From assembly GCA_031552845.1 (NCBI GenBank), contig JAVBMC010000042.1, positions 13,744-77,743 on the forward strand: a stretch of 64,000 nucleotides of DNA. The letters are read 5' to 3'. Shown one piece after another: positions 8,777 to 18,700 of the stretch. A program made the translations under genes and the position numbers. The stretch's first letter is position 1; each line of letters opens with the position of its first letter. The notes under the pieces were generated by a model that saw only the letters and a program-made list of their open reading frames with translations, did not search any database and was not told where the DNA came from. This DNA comes from JAVBMC01 sp031552845 (GTDB lineage: Bacteria > Verrucomicrobiota > Kiritimatiellia > RFP12 > DVOR01).

Positions 8777-9334
8777 TTATTTCTCGCCATTAAAAACATC
8801 CTGCGGCAGCACCTCCCGCAGCCGAGCCAACGCATTATGCAAGCGGGACTTCACCGTCCCCTCGTTAATCTGCAAAACCTCCGCCGTCTCCGCGATGCCC
8901 ATCCCCTCCAGATAACGCAGCACCACCACCTCCCGCAACGGCTCCGACAGCCGGCCGACCGCTTCACGCAACAGCTCCCCTGCCTCCAACGACTCCACGG
9001 CCAACGCCGCCGCCGGCTCCATCAACTCAGACTCCGGCACCTCATCCGTAAATGTAACACGTGATGACGCCACCTTACGGCCATCCATCCGCCAAAAGTT
9101 AATCTGAATCCCGCACAGCCACGCAAACAACCCCGCCTCGCCGCGCGCCACATCAAACGAATCCAATCGCGCCAACCCCCGCTCCAACGTCCGAAACGCC
9201 AAATCCTCCGCCGCCAACGGATTACGACACAGCACCATCGCCGCCGCATGGAGCCGTGCTCCATACTCCGCCGCAAACCTACGGATGGCAGTTTCCTCCC
9301 CCCGCTTCAACTGTGCAATCAAATCCATATCCAC
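8777..9334 (-). CDS. ECF-type RNA polymerase sigma factor
   Basis: This is a 185-residue sigma-70 family factor of the extracytoplasmic-function type. Region 2 lies at about 10-80 (AAEDLAFRTLERG and an aromatic WLCGIQINFWR block), and region 4 lies at 120-175, with a helix-turn-helix at ETAEVLQINEGTVKSRLHNAL. No region 3 and no extra N- or C-terminal domain is seen. The anti-sigma factor starts 49 nt downstream in the same direction, the usual partner arrangement. The likely regulon includes the neighbouring secreted PA14 and glycosidase genes, but no shared promoter motif was proven. Confidence 0.93.
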   Translation of the reverse strand: MDMDLIAQLKRGEETAIRRFAAEYGARLHAAAMVLCRNPLAAEDLAFRTLERGLARLDSFDVARGEAGLFAWLCGIQINFWRMDGRKVASSRVTFTDEVPESELMEPAAALAVESLEAGELLREAVGRLSEPLREVVVLRYLEGMGIAETAEVLQINEGTVKSRLHNALARLREVLPQDVFNGEK

Positions 9335-9400
9335 GCTAAGCCAGGCCAGACATTCTACTTTAATCTAGCTGACCCATAAAGAATATAAACACCATGCATG

Positions 9401-9422
9401 ATATTTATTACGCGGTAAATAT
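9401..9422. promoter_or_regulatory. inverted repeat upstream of the sigma gene
   Basis: ATATTTA and TAAATAT face each other across an 8-nt spacer, about 70-90 nt upstream of the sigma-factor start. The size fits an operator for a dimeric regulator. No regulator can be assigned. Confidence 0.35.
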
Positions 9423-9459
9423 TCCTAAAGCGGCGCATCCTCTGTCCGGCGCCGATCAC

Positions 9460-9551
9460 ACCTACAATGCAACCCTCATTCCCTCTACGATGCGAGGCCC
9501 ATCGTCTCTAGGATGCGACTCCCATCCTAGAGGCACTCCGGCTACTTCCCA
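9460..9551. repeat. 23-nt-period intergenic array (4 units)
   Basis: There are four consecutive 23-nt units at 9460, 9483, 9506 and 9529. Units 2 and 3 share CTCTA-GATGCGA-CCCATC; unit 1 is recognisable and unit 4 is decayed. In units 2 and 3 the arms form hairpins (ACGATG/CATCGT and CTCTAGGATG/CATCCTAGAG) with 7-nt loops. The two differ by a compensating C-G to G-C pair. It lies between the sigma gene and the first PA14 gene. Confidence 0.6.
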
Positions 9552-9603
9552 TAAAGACCCACTCCGAACACACAAACAAGCCGCTTTTATAAGCGTTTTA
9601 GGG

Positions 9604-11799
9604 TTACTGGAGGAGGAGTGCCGTAGGGTATCCAATAAAAGTCGCTATCAACCGAATGTCGTCCTCACCCGCCTCTTGCCGAATTTGCACATAAGGTGTT
9701 AACACATTAAGCTTGCCGCTCACCGTCACACCTGACGGAGCAATCGTGGCAAACGTCCACTCCGTGCCGGGCTTCATCCGCTCCATGAGGGTGAATTCGA
9801 CATTGCCGTTTAATACCACGGTGGCAGGCTCCGGCACATTTTGATTGTTATTCCCCGTGCTATTCATGCGGGCGGTAATCGCCAGCAAGTCATTCTGCTC
9901 CCCGGACACCTTCAGGCGGACAGTGGAGCCTTCTTCAAACGTCGTAGCTGATCCCCAAGTCGACAGGGTGCCAAACTCATCGCCCTCACCCGGCGAGAGC
10001 ACCGCCGTGGCAGTGAAGATGTTCGGCTTCGGAGCGTCATCATGCTCGACATACCATTGATTCATATCGGCCGACCGAATGGTGCCAGTGCCGGATATGT
10101 GGCGGCTGTGCTTGAACCGCTCCGACGGATTGTGCACAATGAACCACGAACCGTTGCGCAAAACAATCCTATTCTCCGGATGCCCCAGCATACGGTTGTC
10201 ACCCTCAAGATTAAACGGCGAGTTCACCTCGTTAAGCGCAGCGCACAGCCGGATCATCTTGCCGCCAATTGAGCCGGCATACAGATCGCCCCGGAAGGTA
10301 CTGTTCGTGTTGCACAGCAGCACCCGCAAACTACTCCACGTCCCCGCATCACACCCAAAGGTCAGATCGACAGGCGACGCCTCGCCGCCGGTCACCGCAG
10401 CATGCAGATAGAACGCCGTGCCCCCGGAATCACTCTTGTTGAATACCAAAGGCGCCTTCAAATGCAACGTCAGCGCATCATGTAACGCAAGGTCATAAGC
10501 CCCTATCTGCAGAGAGGCCAGCCAGCCATGCCGGATTGTCGCCGCACCGCCGGCAGCCCCCGGGTCAAGCGTCAAAGTCAGCCCCTCACGCAAAGGCTGA
10601 AAGCCCAGCCAGCCGCTGTCATTATTACCACCAAACCCGCTGCGGATATGCCCGACCGTGACGTCCTGATCCAGCTGATAGGCACCCTCCCGGCGCGGCT
10701 GCACGCTGCAATCCAACGTATCGCCCGGCATCCCCGGCTGCAGCCGTGCCAAGCCGGACATATTCCTCCAGGAAGCCCCGCTCCACACCACCGGCAATGC
10801 CGTATCCAGCCACTCAAACACAGCCGGCGCATCCGGACTGGCCGTAGTAAACGTACCCGACTCCGCCGCCAGCGTAACAGCAGCCTCATCCTTCGCAAAC
10901 CCCGCCCGGAAGAAATAGATGCCCTCAGCATCCAAATCCGTCAGCGTCACAGCATAAGTGCCAAGCTCGGTGATCGGCTCGGCATACTCCACATACGCCT
11001 CCCAGCCGCCAGCCGACGCACCTCCATCTGTCCGGCCATAGTATACCCGCAGCGCACCCTCTGTTCCGGCCGAGAGCAGCACATCGACATGCACCGTAGC
11101 CGCCGTCAGCGAAATACCAGATACGCCTCCATGCACCAGCTGAACCATACCTTGCGGCGGCGTGGCGGAGAACACCGACCCATCACCCGGATCCACCGGA
11201 AAGACAAAGTTCTCAAACGTGTTTTCGCCGCGCCCCTGCCAATCAATGCCAAACCCCATCGAACGGTCGCCCCACCCAACAGGCCCATACCCGCCGCCGC
11301 CATTATCCAGCCACAAATCAAACTTGTGCCAGCCTGTCGCCAATGTCCGCGTCGCAAGAGCCACCGCATCCCAAGTGGTGTTATAGATAATCTCCACATC
11401 ATCGATACACAGCCGTTTGCTATCGTCAAAACACATCGCAAATGTGACCGTGTTGCTCCCCTCCGGAATATAAATGTAACCGGCATAATTAAACGTCGTG
11501 TTCCCCGTCCACGCCCAACCGCCATAATAATCAGGCCCCGGCGGCCAGTAAGGATGATCGGGATCATTCGGATTAGCCACAGCATAAGTGCTCGCGTCCC
11601 ACTCATTAGCCGACCACGCATTAGCCCCATAAGGCCCCGGCACGACGCGCGCCTGCTGCCCCGACGGATACGACTTCGCCTCCACATGCTTAGCATTGCC
11701 CCAGCGCGACTCATACAACCCCGGGGTCGCCTGCACCAACGCCACCCCCAACACCACCGCACACGCCACCACACGCAACCTCTTTTGATTCAGGTTCAT
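9604..11799 (-). CDS. secreted PA14-domain protein, paralogue 1
   Basis: This 731-residue exported protein has a signal peptide at 1-25, followed by PGLYESRW, then a PA14-like domain at about 30-200 (FDDSKRLCIDDVEI and GWHKFDLWLDNG blocks). A fibronectin-like segment with LRVYYGRTDGG lies near 245. The rest is a long beta-rich region that opens with the FEWLDTALPVVW Trp-rich block. It ends IGYPTALLLQ. The start has GGAGGAGGG upstream. It is last in a run after GH172 (39-nt gap). PA14 domains often bind glycans; the actual ligand is unknown. Two paralogues lie upstream. Confidence 0.8.
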   Translation of the reverse strand: MNLNQKRLRVVACAVVLGVALVQATPGLYESRWGNAKHVEAKSYPSGQQARVVPGPYGANAWSANEWDASTYAVANPNDPDHPYWPPGPDYYGGWAWTGNTTFNYAGYIYIPEGSNTVTFAMCFDDSKRLCIDDVEIIYNTTWDAVALATRTLATGWHKFDLWLDNGGGGYGPVGWGDRSMGFGIDWQGRGENTFENFVFPVDPGDGSVFSATPPQGMVQLVHGGVSGISLTAATVHVDVLLSAGTEGALRVYYGRTDGGASAGGWEAYVEYAEPITELGTYAVTLTDLDAEGIYFFRAGFAKDEAAVTLAAESGTFTTASPDAPAVFEWLDTALPVVWSGASWRNMSGLARLQPGMPGDTLDCSVQPRREGAYQLDQDVTVGHIRSGFGGNNDSGWLGFQPLREGLTLTLDPGAAGGAATIRHGWLASLQIGAYDLALHDALTLHLKAPLVFNKSDSGGTAFYLHAAVTGGEASPVDLTFGCDAGTWSSLRVLLCNTNSTFRGDLYAGSIGGKMIRLCAALNEVNSPFNLEGDNRMLGHPENRIVLRNGSWFIVHNPSERFKHSRHISGTGTIRSADMNQWYVEHDDAPKPNIFTATAVLSPGEGDEFGTLSTWGSATTFEEGSTVRLKVSGEQNDLLAITARMNSTGNNNQNVPEPATVVLNGNVEFTLMERMKPGTEWTFATIAPSGVTVSGKLNVLTPYVQIRQEAGEDDIRLIATFIGYPTALLLQ

Positions 11800-11838
11800 A
11801 CTGTCCCTCCTCCTAATCGGTCATTACTGACAACAACA

Positions 11839-12993
11839 CTACTTCTTCACATCAATCGGCTTGATCAACAGCACCTCACGGTTTGGCAGCCGAGGGAACG
11901 GCGCATGCGGCTCCGTCTGATACCAAAACGCCACGCTCGCAATATCATCCTCCAGCGGCAAATACAACCCGCCATCCTGCCAGCCCAACGCCTGCATCGT
12001 CACCTTCAAATCACTCTCAAAGCGGATCGGATCCGTCACGTGCCAACGGTAAAGCCCGAACCGCTGCCCCGGCTTATAACACACATCCGGCGGCAGCACC
12101 TGCACCAGCCCCGCATACGGCGTGCTGAACTCCCTATACTTGCCATCACGGTCAAAGTTATACGAACCGCAGAAATAATCCTCCGTGCCCGTCCCCGCAA
12201 TCGTCGGAAACGCCTTGTCTCCATCCATATAAAACTTTATCTCGCCCTCGCCCCACCAGCCGGGACTGCGCGCCTCCCACGCCATGTACGTCCCGACATA
12301 GTGTCCCTTGCCCTTGATGCCATCGACCAGCGTCACCACATCCTTCGCCTTGAGGGGATTCACCCGCCGGAACTGCGCATGCAAATACGCCGCATCCCGC
12401 GGCACATCACCCAGCGCGTAATTGATCTGATAGAAAATCCGACACTCCTCCTCCGCCAGATTCTCCACCGTCACCTTTGCCCGTTTGCGGAACGGCATCG
12501 TCCAATAACAATTAAACGCGCTGCCCGGATTCACATTCACCATCAGCGAATTATTCTGACAATACTCCTGCCACCCGCACGTAAAGAAATCTCCCAACGG
12601 ACACTCAATTGAAGGCGACTCCTCCCCATCCCAATAGAAGCGGATAATCATCTCCCGCGTGCGGTTCAATGGCGAAGGCGTCATCCAAATCTGCTGAATC
12701 GCGCCGCTCCCCTCAATCTCCGCCAGCGTAAACGTCGACTTCCCCGCAATCTTCACATACGGCGAAATCTTCCACCCCTGCCCCAGCTCCCGCGCATTCT
12801 TCAAAGCCGGTCCATTAGTTGCCATCGCCGCCATCCCCTTCTCGCCGGTAAAGTTCTCCGGCGAGATCGACCGCGACTGCGCGTCCGACAGCAAATGCAA
12901 ATTCGAGCGGTTCACCGACAACCCGTCAAACGACGAACACCCCGCCACCGCCACGGATAACACAACAGCACACCAAAAGCCCAGCTTCTTCAT
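11839..12993 (-). CDS. GH172 (DUF2961) family lipoprotein
   Basis: This 384-residue lipoprotein carries a signal peptide with a lipobox VAGC at 16-19. The DUF2961 body has the family hallmark AGTGTEDYFCGSYNF near residue 265, where the Glu of the TGTEDYF block is the likely catalytic acid. Known GH172 members act on arabinofuranose- or fructose-containing glycans, such as alpha-D-arabinofuranosidases and difructose anhydride enzymes. The exact substrate here is not known. It is 17 nt after a PA14 gene and 39 nt before another, so it is one operon with them. One- and two-module members exist; this is the short form. Confidence 0.88.
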   Translation of the reverse strand: MKKLGFWCAVVLSVAVAGCSSFDGLSVNRSNLHLLSDAQSRSISPENFTGEKGMAAMATNGPALKNARELGQGWKISPYVKIAGKSTFTLAEIEGSGAIQQIWMTPSPLNRTREMIIRFYWDGEESPSIECPLGDFFTCGWQEYCQNNSLMVNVNPGSAFNCYWTMPFRKRAKVTVENLAEEECRIFYQINYALGDVPRDAAYLHAQFRRVNPLKAKDVVTLVDGIKGKGHYVGTYMAWEARSPGWWGEGEIKFYMDGDKAFPTIAGTGTEDYFCGSYNFDRDGKYREFSTPYAGLVQVLPPDVCYKPGQRFGLYRWHVTDPIRFESDLKVTMQALGWQDGGLYLPLEDDIASVAFWYQTEPHAPFPRLPNREVLLIKPIDVKK

Positions 12994-13010
12994 ACAGGCT
13001 CCTCAATACC

Positions 13011-15497
13011 TCAATATACTAAAAGCGTCAACGGCGCATAGAGTGCTTCAAACTGCACGCTGCCGCTAACTTCCCGGCTGATGATTTGCACATTAGGTGT
13101 TTTCGAAACCAGCGTGCCGGTCACTGCGCTCTGAGGACGGTTGATCGTTAAGAATGCCCATGTCTGCCCGGGCAAAGGATGCGCCTCTTTGTTCATAACG
13201 AACTCCACTCCACCAGCCACATTGACCGTGCCGGAAGCATTGACCTTAACCAAGTCGTTATCCGCTGCATTCAGCTTAATCTGCATTCGAGTACCGGCAT
13301 CCATGAAAAGATTGCTGCAGAAAAGCTCCAACGTGCCTCTGGCACTTACATCGACACCCGGAGCCAACACAGCCCTCTCGCCCAAGCGCAGCTCACGACG
13401 CAGATCACTTCCTTCTTGCGCCCAGCCATTCATGTTCACAGAACGTATCTGCCCAATCCCCATCACCGTGCGATTCAGCGGCTGATTAGCCGGAGGCTCC
13501 TGCAGCAGCAGCCGGCAACGCGCATTGCCCAGAATCACACGATTGTCCGAATGCCCCAATGCTTCAATATAAGGCGATAGCAGGTTGTCGTTATGTATTC
13601 TGCCGCCAAGGCACAAACGCACAGCAAACTGTCCATTGCCCTTATTAACCGTGAACGGATCCTTGCCCGCCGCACCGACAATAATATCCCCGGTAAATGA
13701 ATTGTCCGGATGCGTGAACATCACATCAAGCGGATAATAAATATCATCGTTCGATGGATTAACCAACGTAATCGCCGGCTTCCCAGGCACCGCGCCGCCG
13801 GTGATACGCGAATATACTAATGCATAGTGAGCATAATATTTTTCGCCCGTCACCTTCCATGGCGATGCCAAATTGAGCACCAGCATATCACGCAAAGCAG
13901 TGCTCGAGCTCCCCACTTGAATATCGCGATGTTCCCCCGCCATATGCCAATGCGCTTCCGTCGCCGCACCGCCATTGTCTACCGTTAGCGTAACAGCCTC
14001 AGTCAGGTCATTCCCCGGCGCAAAGCGGATGTCATAATCTTTACCCAGCCCACAGACCAGATAACCAAACGACACATCATTCGTAATCGTATGCGTACGC
14101 GTGCGCCCGTTGCCGGTATTAAACACCAGCTGATCCTTCGCAACGCCCGGCACCGGGCGATCCAATCCGCTGGTGTTCTTCCAGGCAGCCGGATCATGCC
14201 AATCCACCGTTCCCGCCGTACCGACCCACTCAAACTTCGTCGGCAGACTCTCATCACCGGTTGTAAATGAAAGCGATGCACCCGCGTAACTCGCCACACC
14301 ACCCAGCACGACTGCATGCCGGTAAAAATACTTCTGCCCCAGCGTCAGCCCCTCAACCGGCACGCCATACTGCGCTTCACCAGCCGTGAGTTCACCTGCA
14401 TAGTCCACGTGCCCCAGCCACCCCGTGTCAGATGCCCCCTTGTCAGTCGCCCCATAATAAACACGCAGGACTGCCTCTGCTAGATCCGTTGCCGCCAGCC
14501 TCACTGACGCCGGCAAGAGTGCCGAAGTGCCGCGGACGTTCTGTGCCGTCAACGAAGTGACCGGCACGCTATTCACAAACGACGTCACAACAGTTGAAGC
14601 TTCCTCACCTTCCGCACTAAACACGCATTGGTAATAACAACGTTGCCCCAGCTCCAAACCGGTCAGCACCACATCATAAGTCCCGCTAGCAGTAATCGTC
14701 TCCGGATATTCCACAACAAAAAGCCACGCATCGCCTGCCTCCGGCACAGCCGATCCATAATAGACGCGCAATGTTCCCTCGGTATTCTCACCCGCCACAA
14801 TCGCAACCGGCAGCACCGTCGCGCTCGTCCCGCCTTGCGGCACGCCAACGTTCGGAATCAAAGCCGCCCCCGGAGGCAGCTCTGTTCTAAACAACGAACC
14901 ATCGCCCGGATCAACCGGAAACACGAAATTAGCGGCAGCAGTACTATTACGCCCCGCCCAATCAATACCAAACCCGATGCCGCGCCCTGTCCCCCAAGCA
15001 CCATCCGGCGGACCATAGCCGCTGCTGCCATTATCAAACCACACATCAAACTTATGCCAGCCCGGCGTCAGCATACGCGTGCCAATCGCCACCGCATTCC
15101 ATGTCAGATTGCGGAACAGCTCCGCATCATCAATACACAACCGGCGCGCATCATCAAAGCATGCGCCAAAAGTTACAGTAGTATAATCTGCAGGAATCTT
15201 GATATACCCCGTATAATAGAACGTAGTGTTATCCGCCCAACCGCCCTTCGGCGACGGCCAATTCGTCACCGACGAATCATTCGGATCCAAGACAACATTA
15301 TTATTATACGCCCGCGCAGCATAAGGTGCCAAAGTGATGCGATCCTTAGTGCTGGCAGAATACTTATTATCATTCACCTGCCGCCCCGAATACCGCGACT
15401 CATACAACCCCGGCACCGATGCCCCTTGAACGATACCCGCAGCCATGACTGCTACAGCAAACCCCAAACCCACCTTCACTGCTCTCATCACTTTCAT
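13011..15497 (-). CDS. secreted PA14-domain protein, paralogue 2
   Basis: This 828-residue exported protein has a signal peptide (to about residue 26) and then PGLYESRYSGRQ. A PA14-like domain covers about 30-205 (FDDARRLCIDDAEL, GWHKFDVWFDNG). Two fibronectin-like repeats each carry LRVYYG. A Trp-rich FEWVGTAGTVDWHD block opens a long beta-strand region. The end is YAPLTLLVY. I chose the ATG at 15497 because it has GGAGG 8 nt upstream, the same layout as paralogue 3; the frame is open to 15554. A strong hairpin (15515-15545) stands just before the ribosome site. Confidence 0.8.
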   Translation of the reverse strand: MKVMRAVKVGLGFAVAVMAAGIVQGASVPGLYESRYSGRQVNDNKYSASTKDRITLAPYAARAYNNNVVLDPNDSSVTNWPSPKGGWADNTTFYYTGYIKIPADYTTVTFGACFDDARRLCIDDAELFRNLTWNAVAIGTRMLTPGWHKFDVWFDNGSSGYGPPDGAWGTGRGIGFGIDWAGRNSTAAANFVFPVDPGDGSLFRTELPPGAALIPNVGVPQGGTSATVLPVAIVAGENTEGTLRVYYGSAVPEAGDAWLFVVEYPETITASGTYDVVLTGLELGQRCYYQCVFSAEGEEASTVVTSFVNSVPVTSLTAQNVRGTSALLPASVRLAATDLAEAVLRVYYGATDKGASDTGWLGHVDYAGELTAGEAQYGVPVEGLTLGQKYFYRHAVVLGGVASYAGASLSFTTGDESLPTKFEWVGTAGTVDWHDPAAWKNTSGLDRPVPGVAKDQLVFNTGNGRTRTHTITNDVSFGYLVCGLGKDYDIRFAPGNDLTEAVTLTVDNGGAATEAHWHMAGEHRDIQVGSSSTALRDMLVLNLASPWKVTGEKYYAHYALVYSRITGGAVPGKPAITLVNPSNDDIYYPLDVMFTHPDNSFTGDIIVGAAGKDPFTVNKGNGQFAVRLCLGGRIHNDNLLSPYIEALGHSDNRVILGNARCRLLLQEPPANQPLNRTVMGIGQIRSVNMNGWAQEGSDLRRELRLGERAVLAPGVDVSARGTLELFCSNLFMDAGTRMQIKLNAADNDLVKVNASGTVNVAGGVEFVMNKEAHPLPGQTWAFLTINRPQSAVTGTLVSKTPNVQIISREVSGSVQFEALYAPLTLLVY

Positions 15498-15514
15498 ACG
15501 TTCATCCTCCAAGC

Positions 15515-15545
15515 CCCGGGAGGCAGACCCCATCCGCCTCCCGGG
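15515..15545 (-). promoter_or_regulatory. hairpin next to the ribosome site of PA14 paralogue 2
   Basis: A perfect 10-bp inverted repeat, CCCGGGAGGC and GCCTCCCGGG, has an 11-nt loop. In the mRNA it ends 4 nt before the GGAGG used by the gene starting at 15497. No T-run follows, so it is not an ordinary terminator. One arm contains GGGAGG and could serve as a decoy site. Its role is unknown. Confidence 0.5.
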
Positions 15546-15554
15546 CGCACTCAT

Positions 15555-15718
15555 TTTCTAATCCTAATCAACTCAATACAGCGTGATAGCACAAATCCAA
15601 CGGATTGACGTCACGCTGACCTTCAAAATCAAAGCCACATCAAAGATTCCAAAAACAAACAGCCCAGTTTGGCGCAAGCATTCGACACGAAACCGGGCAG
15701 TGTCTTACAAAACTTTAA
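15555..15718 (-). pseudogene. possible 3' remnant of a sigma-locus surface-protein gene
   Basis: On the minus strand, CTGTATTGAGTTGA followed by TTAGG matches the last codons, stop and following bases of the gene ending at 6226. The stretch upstream of it in that frame can be read as a short peptide ending ITLY. It lies between two PA14 paralogues in the same direction. It also holds an inverted repeat, CAGCGTGA (15579-15586) and TCACGCTG (15611-15618). I read it as the leftover 3' end of a lost family member, with low certainty. Confidence 0.3.
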
Positions 15719-18700
15719 CTAACGCAGTTGTAACACTGTATACGCATTCACCGAAGTCGCCTGCACCGTCCACCCCGTTGTTGCATCACCCGCCAACGAC
15801 AGTCTAAAGACATACGGAAGATTTGGCTGACGTTCGATCTTCAAATGATTTTCAAATTGCGTTGCCGTTGGGGCAATCTTCATTATGTCCCACGTCATGC
15901 CAATCGGCATGGGATGACTTGTTGATTGAAGCTTTACCCGCCCCTGCAAATCAACCGGTCCGGTCACATTAACGTTAATCACATCAGCCGCCTGCGTCTC
16001 GGGATTCACCTTGAAGATATAGCGGGCGTTTGCATCGCCGCTCAACCCCGTAGCTGCGATAGTCAAAGCACCCATCCCCTCCGCTCCCGTTTGGGCGTGT
16101 GGCATCAATGTGGCACCGCTGCCAAGATGCAGCTTGCCCTGTGGTAAAAGGTTATCATAGCCTCCTCCTTGATCCGCCAAACCTGCACTGATGACGCCGT
16201 TTCCGCTGACCTTGCGGTTCAGTGTAGCCGGCTCCTCGGCTGCAGGGGCAACCAGACTCAAAGCCGAGTTGCGCTGGAGGATAATTTTGTTGTCAGGGTG
16301 TCCCAGCGTGCTATCGGTTGCGGGCGCTACGCCAGAACGCCCGACACGCAACTCAACGGTTCCCGCGGTCGTTGAGATGCGATTGCCAACGTAAAGATCG
16401 CCTCGGAATGAGTTAGCCGGATTGATTAAGGAGAAGTGTACGTGTCCCCACTCGCTGGACTCTATAGATAGTGTGATGTCCGAAGGCGCCGCATCCGTTC
16501 CGCCAATAAGACGAGCATAACACGGGATGTTGTACTGATAAGCCGCAGTTTTATGAAAGACGAACGGTTTATTCAACGCGAGTACTAATGGGGTACTCAA
16601 GGATGTGCCAAAGTTTAAATCGCGTAACGAGCCAACAGCTAGAAACGAGAATGGCGTACCATCGGGCGTATCAAAAGTGAGCACGACGGGATTCTCGCCC
16701 GTTGCAGTGAACGTAACGCTATGGTTCTCACCATCGTTAATCTGCACACTCGAAACGACCACATCTTCAGAAAGTTCAATACTGCGGCTCACCAATGGTC
16801 CGCTCACGAGTCCACCTTCAATCAGATTAATAATCACTTTGTCACCCATGAACTGCGGTGTCTTACGAACAGAAGGCCTATTGGGCTGCCAAACGCCGGG
16901 GGCGAACCAGTTCGCGTTCGTCGCCAACCAAGTAAACGTGTCAGGTGCCTCGAACGCATAAGTTGTAAACGTCCACGGCGTCGCTGCGAACTTCTCGCCC
17001 GCGCTGTTGGAGATGGAGTGGCGATAGTAATACGTATGCCCAGCGCTCAACCCCTCGGTCAACGTGAGCCGATAGGAACCCACTGCGGTAGCTTGATCGG
17101 GATATACCGCGCATGACGTCCAAGCACTGGGGCTTGCCCCGCCATCCGTCTCGCCGTAATAAACGCGCAATGTGCCCTCTTGCTCAGGTTCGAGAGAGAG
17201 AACCTCCGCACCAACTTGCGCTTGAGCCGCATCAACTTCTGTTGCCGCGAGATTCTGAACTGCCGGGCCCGAATCCAGCTTGATTGCCACCAGCGTCCAT
17301 GGTGATTCACTCCCTATCACCTCATAGCCGTAACCAGGCGTTTTATATGAGGGTTGGAATGTAAACGCTTTGGCCTGTTCAACCCGCATAATCGTCCACT
17401 GTGTGCCGATTGGAAAATCCGAACTGGCTGCGATCAACTCCAAGCGATTCGAAAAGACATAGTGATCAACTGTTCTTTTGTAATACGTATCCAAACTGCC
17501 CTGATAATGCTTTACAGACAATAGGTCACACTGGGTTGCAGACATTAAATCTAGGCGCACCGTGGCATTGGTATCAAAGGTAATGGCACTGCCAATGATA
17601 CTGATAGTGCCGGTCGTCCCGTTGGCGGAAGAAGGCTCAATGAGGGCATTCGATCCGAAGGAAAGACGGGCGTCATTGCTGTTGTTATAACCATCTGTGG
17701 TAATGGTCAGTGCTTCTATCGAGCCACTCCCTTGGATGGTACGGTCGAGCACCGGATGAAAGGCTCCCGGCCAAATGATCAACTTGCCGCTCGTGTGATC
17801 GAAAATAATCTTATTGGCCACATGTCCAAACATTGAGTTTTGGGCATCTGGACGGCCAACGATGACGTACGAATTCGTGCTGAGATGGAGATCGCCGCGA
17901 AAGTCATTGGCCGGGTTAGACAGCGTAATGCGCGGCCTGCCGCCGGCACCAAAACACGTGATATTACGCAATGCGTCTTCGGCTCCACCCGTCAGGCGAG
18001 CTTTCAGATACAGCTCTGTGGCATTTCCATCAGAGGTTGCCGTCAACATCAACGGATTTTGAAGCGCCAAGTTCATGCGCACGGAATCACTGCCAAGCGT
18101 CAACGAACTCTTGGCCACAGCGGTAATCTTGCTTGTTCCGCCGAGCGCATCAAGCGAGAGAGTAACTCCGGACACACCCGGAACAATGCTGCTGGAATAT
18201 GCGGCGGCTTGTGTCAGTTCTGCAAAAGCGATGCCGTTGTTGACTGTCAGCGCAATGTTATTTGTGAGAAACACTTTGTCTCCGGGGGCACCGGGCATCG
18301 TGCGCATCAAGTCGTCGAGGTTCAGCCACAGCGGCGTATGCCAAACAGCGGTCCCTACACCTCCAATCCAGCGAAAACTTGCCGGATCACCGGAACTCAA
18401 TGGCGTAACCGCGTATGTTACAGGGGAAAAGAACACTCTGCCGTGATGCGTTTCCTCAAATGCGTGACGGTAATAATAGGTTTGAGCCTCGACCAGCCCG
18501 GTGACCGGGATCACATACTCGCCTGTCGCATTAACAGAATTCTCAAGCTCGACACATGATGTCCAAGCAGACTCCACTTTGCCGCCGTCAGTCAGCCCAT
18601 AATAAACGCGCAGCTTGCCGGACGCATTACGCATAGCCACGCGCGCCGGCAAATCCGCCGAACTGCCAGTGACCATTTGCGCCGGCAAAGAAGAAATGTC

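Noticed and set aside
9394..9702. 102-codon plus frame across the 23-nt array
   Set aside because: It runs into the PA14 gene on the other strand and has no motif or ribosome site.
10528..12612. Long plus-strand open frame of 694 codons
   Set aside because: Antisense shadow of the PA14 and GH172 genes. It is Arg/Pro/His-rich without signal, motif or ribosome site.
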